Positions 1 to 6,603 of a stretch of DNA of 8,042 nt are shown piece after piece. This DNA is from DASTHS01 sp035718085 (GTDB lineage: Bacteria > Actinomycetota > Acidimicrobiia > Acidimicrobiales > Palsa-688), in contig DASTHS010000052.1 in NCBI GenBank assembly GCA_035718085.1, forward strand, positions 1-8,042. The letters are read 5' to 3'. A program made the position numbers and the translations under genes. Numbering within the stretch: the stretch's first letter is position 1; every line of letters starts with the position of its first letter. The notes beneath the pieces are model-generated. The model was not told the origin of the DNA, did not search any database, and saw only the letters and a list, made by a program, of their open reading frames with translations.

Positions 1-351
1 GGAGCTCGCCGCCACCCGGTTGGCCAGCGCCGCGTACTCCCGCTGGCTGCGGCGGATGACGCCGTGCAGCAGGCCGACCGCCACCACGAACAGCACGATC
101 GACACCCACACCCAGGTGTCCCCGAAGTGCCAGCGGTGGCTCGACCCGACGGCGGCGATCCCGAACACGAAGGCGCCGTAGATGAGCATCTCGGCCAGGG
201 TTCCCACCTGCTGGGTCACCTCCAGGGTGCCGAGGCTGGCGCCGCGGCGGCGGCCCAGGACGAGCACGAGCCCGCTGTAGGCGAGGTAGCCGAAGCCGCC
301 GATCACGCACAGCAGGTGCAGCACCAGGAGGACGTCGTAGCCGGGACCCAC
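1..351 (-). CDS. Small multi-pass membrane protein, DUF2269-like (partial, C-terminus outside window)
   Basis: The minus strand reads openly from an in-frame TGA at 403-405 to the left edge, giving 117 residues from the GTG at 351 and no stop inside the window. Three hydrophobic segments are visible: about residues 6-32 (starting YDVLLVLHLL), 50-70 and 79-99. A basic loop (GRRRG) follows the first segment, and a Trp-rich stretch (HFGDTWVWVS) precedes the third. This arrangement resembles the DUF2269 family of predicted integral membrane proteins, whose function is unknown; the family call is from memory of its pattern and is moderate. GTG 351 is chosen because TACCGT lies 7 nt upstream, as for other genes here. 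The alternative is TTG at 369, which adds six residues and has only a weak G-rich stretch before it. There is no ATG start, so simple ORF calling misses this gene. It is transcribed divergently from metA. Confidence 0.72.
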   Translation of the reverse strand, partial: MGPGYDVLLVLHLLCVIGGFGYLAYSGLVLVLGRRRGASLGTLEVTQQVGTLAEMLIYGAFVFGIAAVGSSHRWHFGDTWVWVSIVLFVVAVGLLHGVIRRSQREYAALANRVAASS

Positions 352-358
352 TCGGTCG

Positions 359-364
359 ACGGTA
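359..364 (-). promoter_or_regulatory. Putative leaderless -10 box (TACCGT) for the membrane gene
   Basis: On the minus strand TACCGT (TAnnnT) is followed by exactly 7 nt and then GTG (351-349). This is the spacing expected when transcription starts at the first base of the start codon, as in leaderless actinobacterial mRNAs. No convincing -35 hexamer is seen. The same hexamer and spacing precede the flavoprotein gene at 4502. Confidence 0.5.
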
Positions 365-424
365 GCCAACGGCCGACCCCGACCGGCATCCCGCCCGGTG
401 GCTCAGGTCGCCGGCCGGTCGTGC

Positions 425-464
425 CGATGCGCGAAGGCAGGGGCTTTCGTCCCGGACCGCATCG
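425..464 (+). other. Bulged hairpin in the metA leader
   Basis: CGATGCG (425-431) pairs perfectly with CGCATCG (458-464). Directly inside it, 432-438 pairs with 443-449 as a 7-bp stem with one G-U pair, closing an AGGG loop (439-442). An 8-nt bulge (450-457) lies only on the 3' side. The structure ends 5 nt before the Shine-Dalgarno of metA. The GGG of the loop could also pair with the C-run at 465-469, forming a pseudoknot next to the ribosome site. It could be a regulatory leader, but GC-rich DNA forms hairpins easily, and I recognise no known riboswitch consensus. Confidence 0.35.
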
Positions 465-469
465 CCCCC

Positions 470-473
470 GGAG
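470..473 (+). promoter_or_regulatory. Ribosome binding site deciding the metA start
   Basis: GGAG lies 8 nt before GTG 482. It favours this start over the upstream in-frame GTG at 398, which has no comparable site and would add 28 residues not matching the family. The overlapping TACCGT at 475-480 sits only 1 nt before the GTG, so it cannot act as a leaderless -10 for that codon. Confidence 0.6.
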
Positions 474-481
474 CTACCGTC

Positions 482-1474
482 GTGCCCACGAGATCCCCCA
501 TCCACCTCGCTTTCGTCAACAGCATGCCGGACGGCGCTTTCGAGGAGACCGAGCAGCAGTTCCTCGCCCTGCTCGGCCTCGCCGGCCCCGGCCCCGGCCC
601 CGGCGACCGGGCCGGCCGCCCGGCCGTCGACCTGCGCCGCTACGCTCCCGAGGAGCGCCGGGCCAGCAGCGAGATCCCGGCCGGCGTCCGCCGCCGCTAC
701 GCGCCGGTCGAGGCCCTCTTCACCACCTCACCGGACGGCGTCGTCGTGACCGGCTGCGAGCCGGGCGCCGGGAGGGTCCAGGACGAGTCACTCTGGCCGC
801 TGCTGGCACGGATCCTCGAGTGGGCGCCGACGGCCACGGCGTCGCTGTGGCTGGCCTGCCTGGCCGCCCACGCGGCGCTGGCGTACTTCGACGGGCTCGA
901 GCGCCGGTCGCTGCCCGCCAAGGCCAGCGGCGTGCTGCCCCAGGAGGTGACCGCCGGGGATCCGCTGACCGCCGGGCTCCCGGCGCGGGTGGCGATCCCC
1001 CACTCCCGGCTCAACGAGGTGCCGACCCCGGCTCTCGTCGCCGCCGGCTACCGCCTGGCGATCGGCTCGGCGAGCACCGGCTGGACCGTCGCCACCGGCC
1101 GGCGGGGCCGCTGCGCCCTCGTGCTGGTGCAGGGCCACCCCGAGTACCGGGCCGACACGCTCCTGCGGGAGTACCGCCGCGACGTCCGCCGCTGGCTCAA
1201 GCAGGAGCGGGACGACTACCCCCCGGTGCCGTCCGGCTACCTCGACGACGCCGCCGAGGCACGCTTCGCCGCCTTCCGCCGCCGCGCCCAGGCCGGCCCC
1301 CGCACCGCCTACCTGATGGAGGAGTTCCCCTTCGCCGAGGAGGCGGCCCGGCTGGAGGCGCCGTGGGCGCCGGTCGCCGCCGGCCTCGGGCGCAACTGGT
1401 TGGCCACGCTGGCCGGCGCGGACGGCCCCGGCGGCAACGGGCGAACGCCGGTGGTGCCGGTGGCGGCAAGCTGA
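482..1474 (+). CDS. metA: Homoserine O-acyltransferase, MetA/HTS family (probably succinyl type)
   Basis: This 330-residue protein transfers an acyl group from acyl-CoA to the hydroxyl of L-homoserine, the committed step of methionine synthesis, in the cytoplasm. It aligns along its length with E. coli MetA (class I glutamine amidotransferase fold). The catalytic Cys is C126 in WLACLAAHAAL, and the His/Glu pair is H219/E221 in QGHPEY. The Cys-to-His distance is 93 residues, the same as C142-H235 in E. coli. The acyl-CoA-site Lys (E. coli K163) matches K147 at the same distance from Cys, and HSR (174-176) covers the homoserine-site Ser. The position that sets acyl preference (E. coli G111) is Gly95, the succinyl-type residue. 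It belongs to a divergent subgroup: TGCEPG replaces TGAPLG, the N-terminal extension before the first strand (IHLAFVNSMP) is absent, and a Gly-Pro-rich loop is inserted near residues 34-44. GTG 482 is chosen from GGAG at 470. It is the first gene of an operon with metY. Confidence 0.88.
   Translation: MPTRSPIHLAFVNSMPDGAFEETEQQFLALLGLAGPGPGPGDRAGRPAVDLRRYAPEERRASSEIPAGVRRRYAPVEALFTTSPDGVVVTGCEPGAGRVQDESLWPLLARILEWAPTATASLWLACLAAHAALAYFDGLERRSLPAKASGVLPQEVTAGDPLTAGLPARVAIPHSRLNEVPTPALVAAGYRLAIGSASTGWTVATGRRGRCALVLVQGHPEYRADTLLREYRRDVRRWLKQERDDYPPVPSGYLDDAAEARFAAFRRRAQAGPRTAYLMEEFPFAEEAARLEAPWAPVAAGLGRNWLATLAGADGPGGNGRTPVVPVAAS
584..601 (+). repeat. Three tandem GGCCCC hexamers inside metA
   Basis: GGCCCC occurs three times in perfect tandem, encoding the GPGPGP part of a loop absent from E. 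coli MetA. Because the unit is 6 bp, slippage would change the loop by two residues per unit without breaking the frame. It lies between the first conserved strand-helix unit and the next strand, where length variation is likely tolerated. Confidence 0.7.
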
Positions 1475-1480
1475 GGGGCG

Positions 1481-2746
1481 ATGCACGACGAGACCATCGC
1501 CCTCCACGGCGGCTACGAGGCGGACGGCACCCGGGCGGTGGCCGTGCCGGTGTACCAGACGGTCGCCCACGACTTCACCGACGCCGCCCACGCCGGTGCC
1601 GTCTTCGACCTCGAGCAACCCGGGTTCCACTACAACCGCATCAACAACCCGACCAACGCCGTGCTCGAGCACCGGCTGGCGGCGCTGGAGCGGGGCCGCG
1701 CGGCGCTGACGGTGGCGTCGGGGATGGCGGCCGTGAGCTACTCGGTGCTGACCGTCGCCCGCGCCGGGGTCAACCTGGTCAGCACGCCGCAGCTGTACGG
1801 GGCGACCTACACCTACTTCGCCCACGTGCTGCCCACCTTCGGCATCGAGGTGCGCTTCGCCGCCGACGACCGGGCGGAGTCGATCGCCGAACGGATCGAC
1901 GAGCGGACCTGCGGGGTGTTCTGCGAGAGCATCGGCAACCCGGCGGGCAACGTCGTCGACCTGCAGGCCGTCGCCGAGGTGGCCCACGCCTGCGGCGTAC
2001 CCCTGATCGTCGACAACACCGTGGCCACGCCGCTCATGCTGAAGCCCGCCGAGCACGGGGCGGACGTGGTCGTGCACTCCCTGACGAAGTTCATCGGCGG
2101 CCACGGCACGACCGTCGGCGGGGCGCTGGTCGACACCGGGCGCTTCCCGTGGTCGGAGCACGCCGGGCGCTTCCCCCTGTTCGTGGAGCCGGAGCCGGCG
2201 TTCCACGGCGTGCGCTTCGCCGTCGACTTCCCCGAGGCGCCGTTCGCGGTGCGGGCCCGCTCGATCTCGCTGCGCAACACCGGGGCCACGCTGTCGCCGT
2301 TCAACGCCTTCCTCGTGCTGCAGGGCCTGGAGACCCTCGCGGTGCGCCTGGAGCGCCACGAGGCCAACGCCCGTGCCGTCGCCCGGTGGCTCGCCGACGA
2401 CCCGCGCGTCGCCTGGGTGAGCTACAGCGGCTTCCCGGACCACCCGAGCCACGCCCTCGCCGAGCGCTACCTCGCCGGGCGGGCGCCGTCGATCGTGACC
2501 TTCGGCCCGAAGGGCGGCTACGACGCCGCCATCCGCTTCTTCGACGGCGTGCAGCTGTTCAAGCGGCTGGTGAACCTGGGCGACGCCAAGTCGCTCGTCG
2601 CCCACCCCGCCTCGACGACCCACCGCCAGCTGCGCCCCGAGGAGCACGCCAAGGCCGGCGTCACCCCCGACATGATCCGCCTCTCGGTCGGCCTGGAGCA
2701 CATCGACGATCTCGTCGCCGACCTCGACCAGGCGCTCAGCCGATGA
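1481..2746 (+). CDS. metY: O-acetylhomoserine sulfhydrylase (aminocarboxypropyltransferase), MetY type
   Basis: This 421-residue PLP enzyme of the Cys/Met metabolism family condenses O-acylhomoserine with sulfide to give homocysteine. The PLP-binding Lys is K203 in SLTKFIGGHGTT. D178 in VDNTVATP contacts the cofactor ring nitrogen, S80-G81-M82 binds the phosphate, and YNRINNPTN (51-59) supplies the Tyr and Arg from the partner subunit. The length, the GRFPLFVEPEPAFHG insert, the LRNTGATLSPFNAF stretch and the NLGDAKSLVAHPASTTH motif are typical of MetY (acetylhomoserine users) rather than MetB or the shorter MetZ. It starts 6 nt after the metA stop. An AG-rich stretch (1473-1478) overlaps that stop but is only 2 nt from the ATG, so translational coupling is likely. 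Its last 11 nt overlap the end of the convergent flavoprotein gene. Confidence 0.93.
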   Translation: MHDETIALHGGYEADGTRAVAVPVYQTVAHDFTDAAHAGAVFDLEQPGFHYNRINNPTNAVLEHRLAALERGRAALTVASGMAAVSYSVLTVARAGVNLVSTPQLYGATYTYFAHVLPTFGIEVRFAADDRAESIAERIDERTCGVFCESIGNPAGNVVDLQAVAEVAHACGVPLIVDNTVATPLMLKPAEHGADVVVHSLTKFIGGHGTTVGGALVDTGRFPWSEHAGRFPLFVEPEPAFHGVRFAVDFPEAPFAVRARSISLRNTGATLSPFNAFLVLQGLETLAVRLERHEANARAVARWLADDPRVAWVSYSGFPDHPSHALAERYLAGRAPSIVTFGPKGGYDAAIRFFDGVQLFKRLVNLGDAKSLVAHPASTTHRQLRPEEHAKAGVTPDMIRLSVGLEHIDDLVADLDQALSR

Positions 2747-4502
2747 CGGACTCGGCGCAGGCCTGAGCGTCCAGCACGGCCCGCAGCCGGCTCTTCGGGG
2801 ACGGCAGGTAGTGGGTGAAGTACCGGACGCCCTCGGTGAGCACGCCGAGCACCGACAGCCGGGTCTCGGGGTTGCCGTCCCGGTCGAGGGGGTGAAAGGC
2901 CTCGTCGATGGCGACGCTGCCGACGGCGACGTCGCCGTAGCGCAGTGGCTGCAGGCGGCCGCCCTCGTGCAGCGAGCGCAGCAGCGGGGAGGCGCTCTGG
3001 ACGAGTGACGGGAGGTCGAGGTGGCCGCGGATGACGCCGCGGGCGGTCTCCTCGTGGGGCCGGAGCAGGGCGGTCGACCGGACCCGCACCCCGGCCCCCT
3101 CGGGCGTCACGACCGGCGACGGCCCCCACGGCAGGCGGACCACGCCGGCGTCGAGCAGCGCGAGCAGCTGCTGGCTGCGCAGCAGCGGCGGCCCGGCCTC
3201 GATGCGGTTGATGCGGGGCCGGATCGTGCGGTGGAAGTCGAGGTAGGAGTCGAGGGTCAGCGCCTGGAACTCGAGCACCGAGCGCAGCTCGTCGCGCAGG
3301 ATCCGGGTCGTCTCGAGGGCCGCCTTCAGCGGGCTGCGGGCGGGGCCGGCGAGCGCTTCGTCGAGATCGGCGGCGACGTGCTCGTAGACCTGCTGCTCGT
3401 AGTCCTTCGAGGTGAGCACGGGCTCGTCGAGACCACCGTCGAAGTGGCGGGCCGGGTCGTACGCCCCGTGACGTGCCGCCAGGCGGGCGACCTCGGTGGC
3501 GAACCACCCCTCCGACCAGGCGGCGCCCAACCGCTCGGGCAGGGCGCGGTCGCCGGAGGCCCGCAGGTAGTAGCGCACCTGCATCTCGGCGAGCAGCAGG
3601 GGCAGCACATCGGCGCGGAAGTCGATCGAGCCGGGCCGCAGGCGGCCGAGGCGCCCGGCGGTGCAGATCACCGAGCGGTAGTCCCCGGTGGGGTCGGCGG
3701 CGCTCGCCGGCTTCGCCAGCGGCGGGATGCCGGTGCGGGAGTACAGCAACAGCTGCGGCTCCCGACCGCTCGGGCGGTAGCGCAGCCGGTCCCCCACCGG
3801 CTCGAAGGCGCCGCCCCGCCCGACGGTCATCGCCGTCAGCAGGTCGCAGGCCACCAGGCCCATGCCGGCGATCACGATCGGCTCGCCCGGTCCCGGGGCC
3901 GCCTCGAACCACGTGACCGGGTAGGGCCGCAGCAGCCGCGCCGCCGGGGCCAGCTCGTCGGGGGCGAGGTTGTAGGTGTGCCCGGACGTGAGCACGACGT
4001 GGTCGACGTGCAGCGAGCCGCACGACGCCAGCGCGATCCGCTCCCGACCGCCCTCGGCAGCGACGCCGACGGCGGTGTCGCGGTGCACGACGACCTCGAT
4101 GTTGGGCGGGGCGTCGGCGACCAGCGCCCCGAAGAACCACGCCAGGTACTCCCCCATCAGCCGCCGGGGCAGGAAGTCGGCCGGGTCGAGCGCCCGGCCG
4201 TGGGGCGTCACCCGGCAGTCGTCGCCCACCCACCGGTAGCCGGCGCGCACCGCCCACTCGTACAGCCCGAGCCCGTAGGGGGGCTCGCGGCCGCCGTCGG
4301 GGACGGCGTACAGCGACAGCTGCCCGCAGGGGTTGTTGAGCACCAGGTAGTCCGGCTGGTCGGTCGTGTACACGCCGCCGCCGGGCGTGCCAGGCTCGAC
4401 GACGTGGATCCGCACAGGCGTACCGACGGTCCGGGCCCGGTCGAGGAGACGCTCGAGGACGCACAGGCCCCACGACCCCAGACCGATCACGCCGACTTCC
4501 AC
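2736..4502 (-). CDS. FAD/NAD(P)-binding protein (PF13454-like), substrate unknown
   Basis: This 588-residue protein has two Rossmann-type nucleotide sites. The first is at the extreme N-terminus: GLGSWG (7-12, GxGxxG), with acidic E36 after the second strand, expected to hold the FAD ribose. The second is IVIAGMGLVACD (209-220), probably for NAD(P)H. LNNPCGQLSLY (55-65) and the later LLALLDAGVVRL (447-458) fit the large FAD-NAD(P)-binding family, distantly related to flavin monooxygenases. No signal peptide or membrane segment is seen, so it is probably cytoplasmic. No member I can name tells the substrate, and the neighbours (metY, a HAD protein) do not settle it. GTG 4502 is chosen because it places the dinucleotide motif at residue 7, as is usual, and TACCGT lies 7 nt upstream. 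The frame stays open upstream to 5180, but that part lies antisense to the HAD gene and is not coding-like. It is convergent with metY and divergent from the HAD gene. Confidence 0.85.
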   Translation of the reverse strand: MEVGVIGLGSWGLCVLERLLDRARTVGTPVRIHVVEPGTPGGGVYTTDQPDYLVLNNPCGQLSLYAVPDGGREPPYGLGLYEWAVRAGYRWVGDDCRVTPHGRALDPADFLPRRLMGEYLAWFFGALVADAPPNIEVVVHRDTAVGVAAEGGRERIALASCGSLHVDHVVLTSGHTYNLAPDELAPAARLLRPYPVTWFEAAPGPGEPIVIAGMGLVACDLLTAMTVGRGGAFEPVGDRLRYRPSGREPQLLLYSRTGIPPLAKPASAADPTGDYRSVICTAGRLGRLRPGSIDFRADVLPLLLAEMQVRYYLRASGDRALPERLGAAWSEGWFATEVARLAARHGAYDPARHFDGGLDEPVLTSKDYEQQVYEHVAADLDEALAGPARSPLKAALETTRILRDELRSVLEFQALTLDSYLDFHRTIRPRINRIEAGPPLLRSQQLLALLDAGVVRLPWGPSPVVTPEGAGVRVRSTALLRPHEETARGVIRGHLDLPSLVQSASPLLRSLHEGGRLQPLRYGDVAVGSVAIDEAFHPLDRDGNPETRLSVLGVLTEGVRYFTHYLPSPKSRLRAVLDAQACAESVIG

Positions 4503-4509
4503 CGGCGCA

Positions 4510-4539
4510 ACGGTAGAACCGCAGATGCGACCGGACCAA
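4510..4539 (-). promoter_or_regulatory. Putative leaderless promoter of the flavoprotein gene
   Basis: On the minus strand TTGGTC (4539-4534), an 18-nt spacer and TACCGT (4515-4510) are followed by 7 nt and then GTG 4502. The -10 fits TAnnnT well; the -35 shares only TTG with the TTGACA consensus. No Shine-Dalgarno is seen before the GTG, which fits a leaderless mRNA. Confidence 0.5.
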
Positions 4540-4568
4540 GCGCACCGTCGCCCTTTTCGGTTTGTGCC

Positions 4569-5222
4569 GTGCTCATCGACGTCGGCGGAGTGCTCGTCAT
4601 GCCCGACCACGGGATCCTGCATCGGGTCGCCGCCGTGCACGGTGGTAGGCCCGCCACGCAGGACGCCCTCGAGCGCGCGCACTACGTCGGTGTGGCCACG
4701 GCTGATGGTCCGAGCGGCTTCGACTGGGCGGCGTACCGCTCGAGCCTCCTCGCCGCCGACGCCGTGCCTGCGGCCCGCCGGTCGGCGGCCGGCGCCGAGC
4801 TGGCCCGGGCGATGGGCGCCCCGGCGGCGGAGGTGTGGACCCACGTGCTGCCCGGCGCCCGCGACGGGGTCGCCCGCCTGGCCTCCGCCGGGGCCCGCCT
4901 GGCCATCGTCTCCAACTCCGACGGCACCGTGGCCGCCGCCCTCGCCGCCCTGGCGCTGATCCCCGAGGGGGTCCCGGTGTTCGACTCGGCGGCGGTGGGG
5001 GTCGCCAAGCCGGACCCCGCCATCTTCGCCCTCGCCCTGGCCCGCCTGGGGGTGCCCGCCGCCCGGGCGGCGCACGTCGGCGACGTGCCGAGCGCCGACG
5101 TGGTGGGGGCCGAGGCGGCCGGCGTCCGCCCGCTGCACCTCGACCCGATCGGGTGGTGCGGGGCGGGCGACCACGAGCACGTGGCCGCCCTCGGCGAGGT
5201 CGCCGACCTCCTCGCTACTTGA
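4569..5222 (+). CDS. HAD-superfamily hydrolase (subfamily IA-like) lacking the usual second Asp
   Basis: This 217-residue protein has the four HAD motifs in order. Motif I is LIDVGGVL with nucleophile D4 at the very N-terminus; motif II is IVSNSD with S115; motif III is K147 in AKPDPAIF; motif IV is GDVPSAD with D172 and D177. A helical cap fits between motifs I and II (about 15-95). In most phosphatases motif I is DxDG, where the second Asp is the general acid/base; here it is Gly6. DxG-type motif I also occurs in some phosphatases such as the YihX group, so the protein may still be active on small phosphate esters; the substrate is unknown. GTG 4569 is inferred from the motif position. No Shine-Dalgarno is seen, and a weak TTCGGT lies 7 nt upstream. 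It is divergent from the flavoprotein and overlaps fumC by 8 nt at their ends. Confidence 0.82.
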   Translation: MLIDVGGVLVMPDHGILHRVAAVHGGRPATQDALERAHYVGVATADGPSGFDWAAYRSSLLAADAVPAARRSAAGAELARAMGAPAAEVWTHVLPGARDGVARLASAGARLAIVSNSDGTVAAALAALALIPEGVPVFDSAAVGVAKPDPAIFALALARLGVPAARAAHVGDVPSADVVGAEAAGVRPLHLDPIGWCGAGDHEHVAALGEVADLLAT

Positions 5223-6597
5223 CGATGCCGCCCCTGGTCATGGCCTCGACGTCGAGGACCTTGTCGACCTCCTCGGCGCTGAGCAGGCCGCGTTCGAGCA
5301 CGACGGTCCGCAGGTCCTTCCCCTCGGCCAGCGACGCCTTGATCACCTTGGCCGCCTCCTCGTAGCCGATGGAGGGGTTGAGGGCGGTGCCGATCGACGG
5401 CGACGAGAGGGCGTAGGTGCGGCAGCGCTCCTCGTCGGCCTCGATGCCGGCGACGCAGCGGTCGGCGAAGACCCGGCTGACGTTGGCGAGGAGCCGGATC
5501 GACTCGAGCAGGTTGCGCCCGATGACCGGGAGCATCACGTTGAGCTCGAAGTTGCCGGCCGCCCCGCCGAAGGCGACGGCGGCGTCGTTGCCGATGACCT
5601 GGGCGACGACCTGGGAGACGGCCTCGGGGATGACCGGGTTGACCTTGCCCGGCATGATCGAGCTGCCCGGCTGCAGGTCGGGGATGCGGATCTCGGCCAG
5701 ACCGGTGCGGGGGCCGCTGCCCATCCAGCGCAGGTCCGTGGCGCACTTGTAGAGCGACACGGCGATGGTGCGCAGCACCCCCGACGCCTCCACCAGGGCG
5801 TCGCGGGCGCCCTGGGCCTCGAAGTGGTCGCGCGCCTCCGACAGCGGCAGGTCGAGCTCGTCCGACAGCCGCCGGATGACGGCGCGGGCGAAGCCCTTGG
5901 GGGCGTTGATGCCGGTGCCGACCGCCGTGCCACCGAGCGGGAGCTCGCCCACACGGGGCAGCGCTGCCTGGAGGCGCTCCACGCCGTGCTCCACGGCGGC
6001 GGCGTAGCCGCCGAACTCCTGGCCGAGGGTGACCGGCGTGGCGTCCATGAGGTGCGTGCGCCCGGACTTCACCACCGACTTCCAGGCCCGGGACTTGCGC
6101 CGCAGCGCCTTGGCGAGGTGCTCGAGAGCGGGCACCAGCGACCGCGTGATCTCCTGGGTGGCGGCCAGGTGGATGGCCGAGGGGAACGTGTCGTTGGAGG
6201 ACTGCGACGCGTTGACGTGGTCGTTGGGGTGGACCGGCCGGCCGAGGCGCTCGGAGGCCAGCGTGGCGAGCACCTCGTTCATGTTCATGTTGGTCGAGGT
6301 GCCCGACCCGGTCTGGAACACGTCGATCGGGAACTCGCCGTCCCAGCGGCCGTCGGCGACCTCCTGCGCCGCCGCCCGGATCGCCTCGGCCACGGCCCGG
6401 TCGACGATCTTCAGGCGGGCGTTCTCGGCGGCGGCCGCCCCCTTGATCGCCGCCAGGGCGGCGATCAGCGACCGCTCGACGGTCGTGCCGGAGATCGGGA
6501 AGTTCTCGACGGCGCGCTGCGTCTGGGCCTGCCACTTGGCGTCCACCGGGACCCGGACCTCGCCCATGGAGTCGTGCTCGACGCGGTAGTCGGTCAT
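5215..6597 (-). CDS. fumC: Fumarate hydratase, class II
   Basis: This 460-residue enzyme reversibly hydrates fumarate to L-malate in the TCA cycle; the family is a cytoplasmic homotetramer needing no iron-sulfur cluster. Visible family regions are TGSGTSTNMNMNEV (96-109), NDHVNASQSSND (125-136), SGRTHLMDATPV (178-189) with catalytic-site H182, GGTAVGTG (222-229), and the signature GSSIMPGKVNP (311-321) carrying the mobile-loop Ser and K318. The C-terminal domain (SIGTALNPSIGYEEAAKV) matches fumarase better than aspartase, which shares the signature. ATG 6597 is preferred over GTG 6621, which would add MPGGYGPV: TACGGT lies 6 nt upstream of the ATG, and no Shine-Dalgarno is seen for either. 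The length is normal (E. coli FumC is 467). It is convergent with the HAD gene and divergent from the NlpC/P60 gene. Confidence 0.95.
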   Translation of the reverse strand: MTDYRVEHDSMGEVRVPVDAKWQAQTQRAVENFPISGTTVERSLIAALAAIKGAAAAENARLKIVDRAVAEAIRAAAQEVADGRWDGEFPIDVFQTGSGTSTNMNMNEVLATLASERLGRPVHPNDHVNASQSSNDTFPSAIHLAATQEITRSLVPALEHLAKALRRKSRAWKSVVKSGRTHLMDATPVTLGQEFGGYAAAVEHGVERLQAALPRVGELPLGGTAVGTGINAPKGFARAVIRRLSDELDLPLSEARDHFEAQGARDALVEASGVLRTIAVSLYKCATDLRWMGSGPRTGLAEIRIPDLQPGSSIMPGKVNPVIPEAVSQVVAQVIGNDAAVAFGGAAGNFELNVMLPVIGRNLLESIRLLANVSRVFADRCVAGIEADEERCRTYALSSPSIGTALNPSIGYEEAAKVIKASLAEGKDLRTVVLERGLLSAEEVDKVLDVEAMTRGGIVK

Positions 6598-6603
6598 GAC
6601 CGG

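Noticed and set aside
475..480. TACCGT before metA as a further leaderless box
   Set aside because: It is 1 nt from GTG 482, so a transcript starting 7 nt downstream would lack the start codon; probably chance.
370..481. A SAM riboswitch of a known class before metA
   Set aside because: A hairpin is present, but I could not match the conserved cores of SAM-I, SAM-II, SAM-IV or SAH classes. A covariance-model search would decide.
788..2701. A 637-residue open frame antisense to metA and metY
   Set aside because: Low-complexity His/Gly/Val/Arg-rich translation with no family resemblance; antisense shadow of the real genes.
2736..2746. A bidirectional terminator between metY and the flavoprotein gene
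   Set aside because: The coding regions overlap, and no GC-rich hairpin with a T-run is visible on either side.
64..2766. A 900-residue open frame on the plus strand across metA and metY
   Set aside because: Its product is Arg/Pro/Gly/Ala-rich with no motif, while metA and metY in other frames have complete catalytic motifs. It is a by-product of high GC.
3021..4568. The frame of the HAD gene staying open far upstream on the plus strand
   Set aside because: The upstream part is antisense to the flavoprotein and has no motif. HAD motif I normally lies at the N-terminus, so the real start is near 4569.
4503..5180. N-terminal extension of the flavoprotein frame to 5180
   Set aside because: The extension runs antisense through the HAD gene and would place the dinucleotide-binding motif deep inside the protein, unlike the family.
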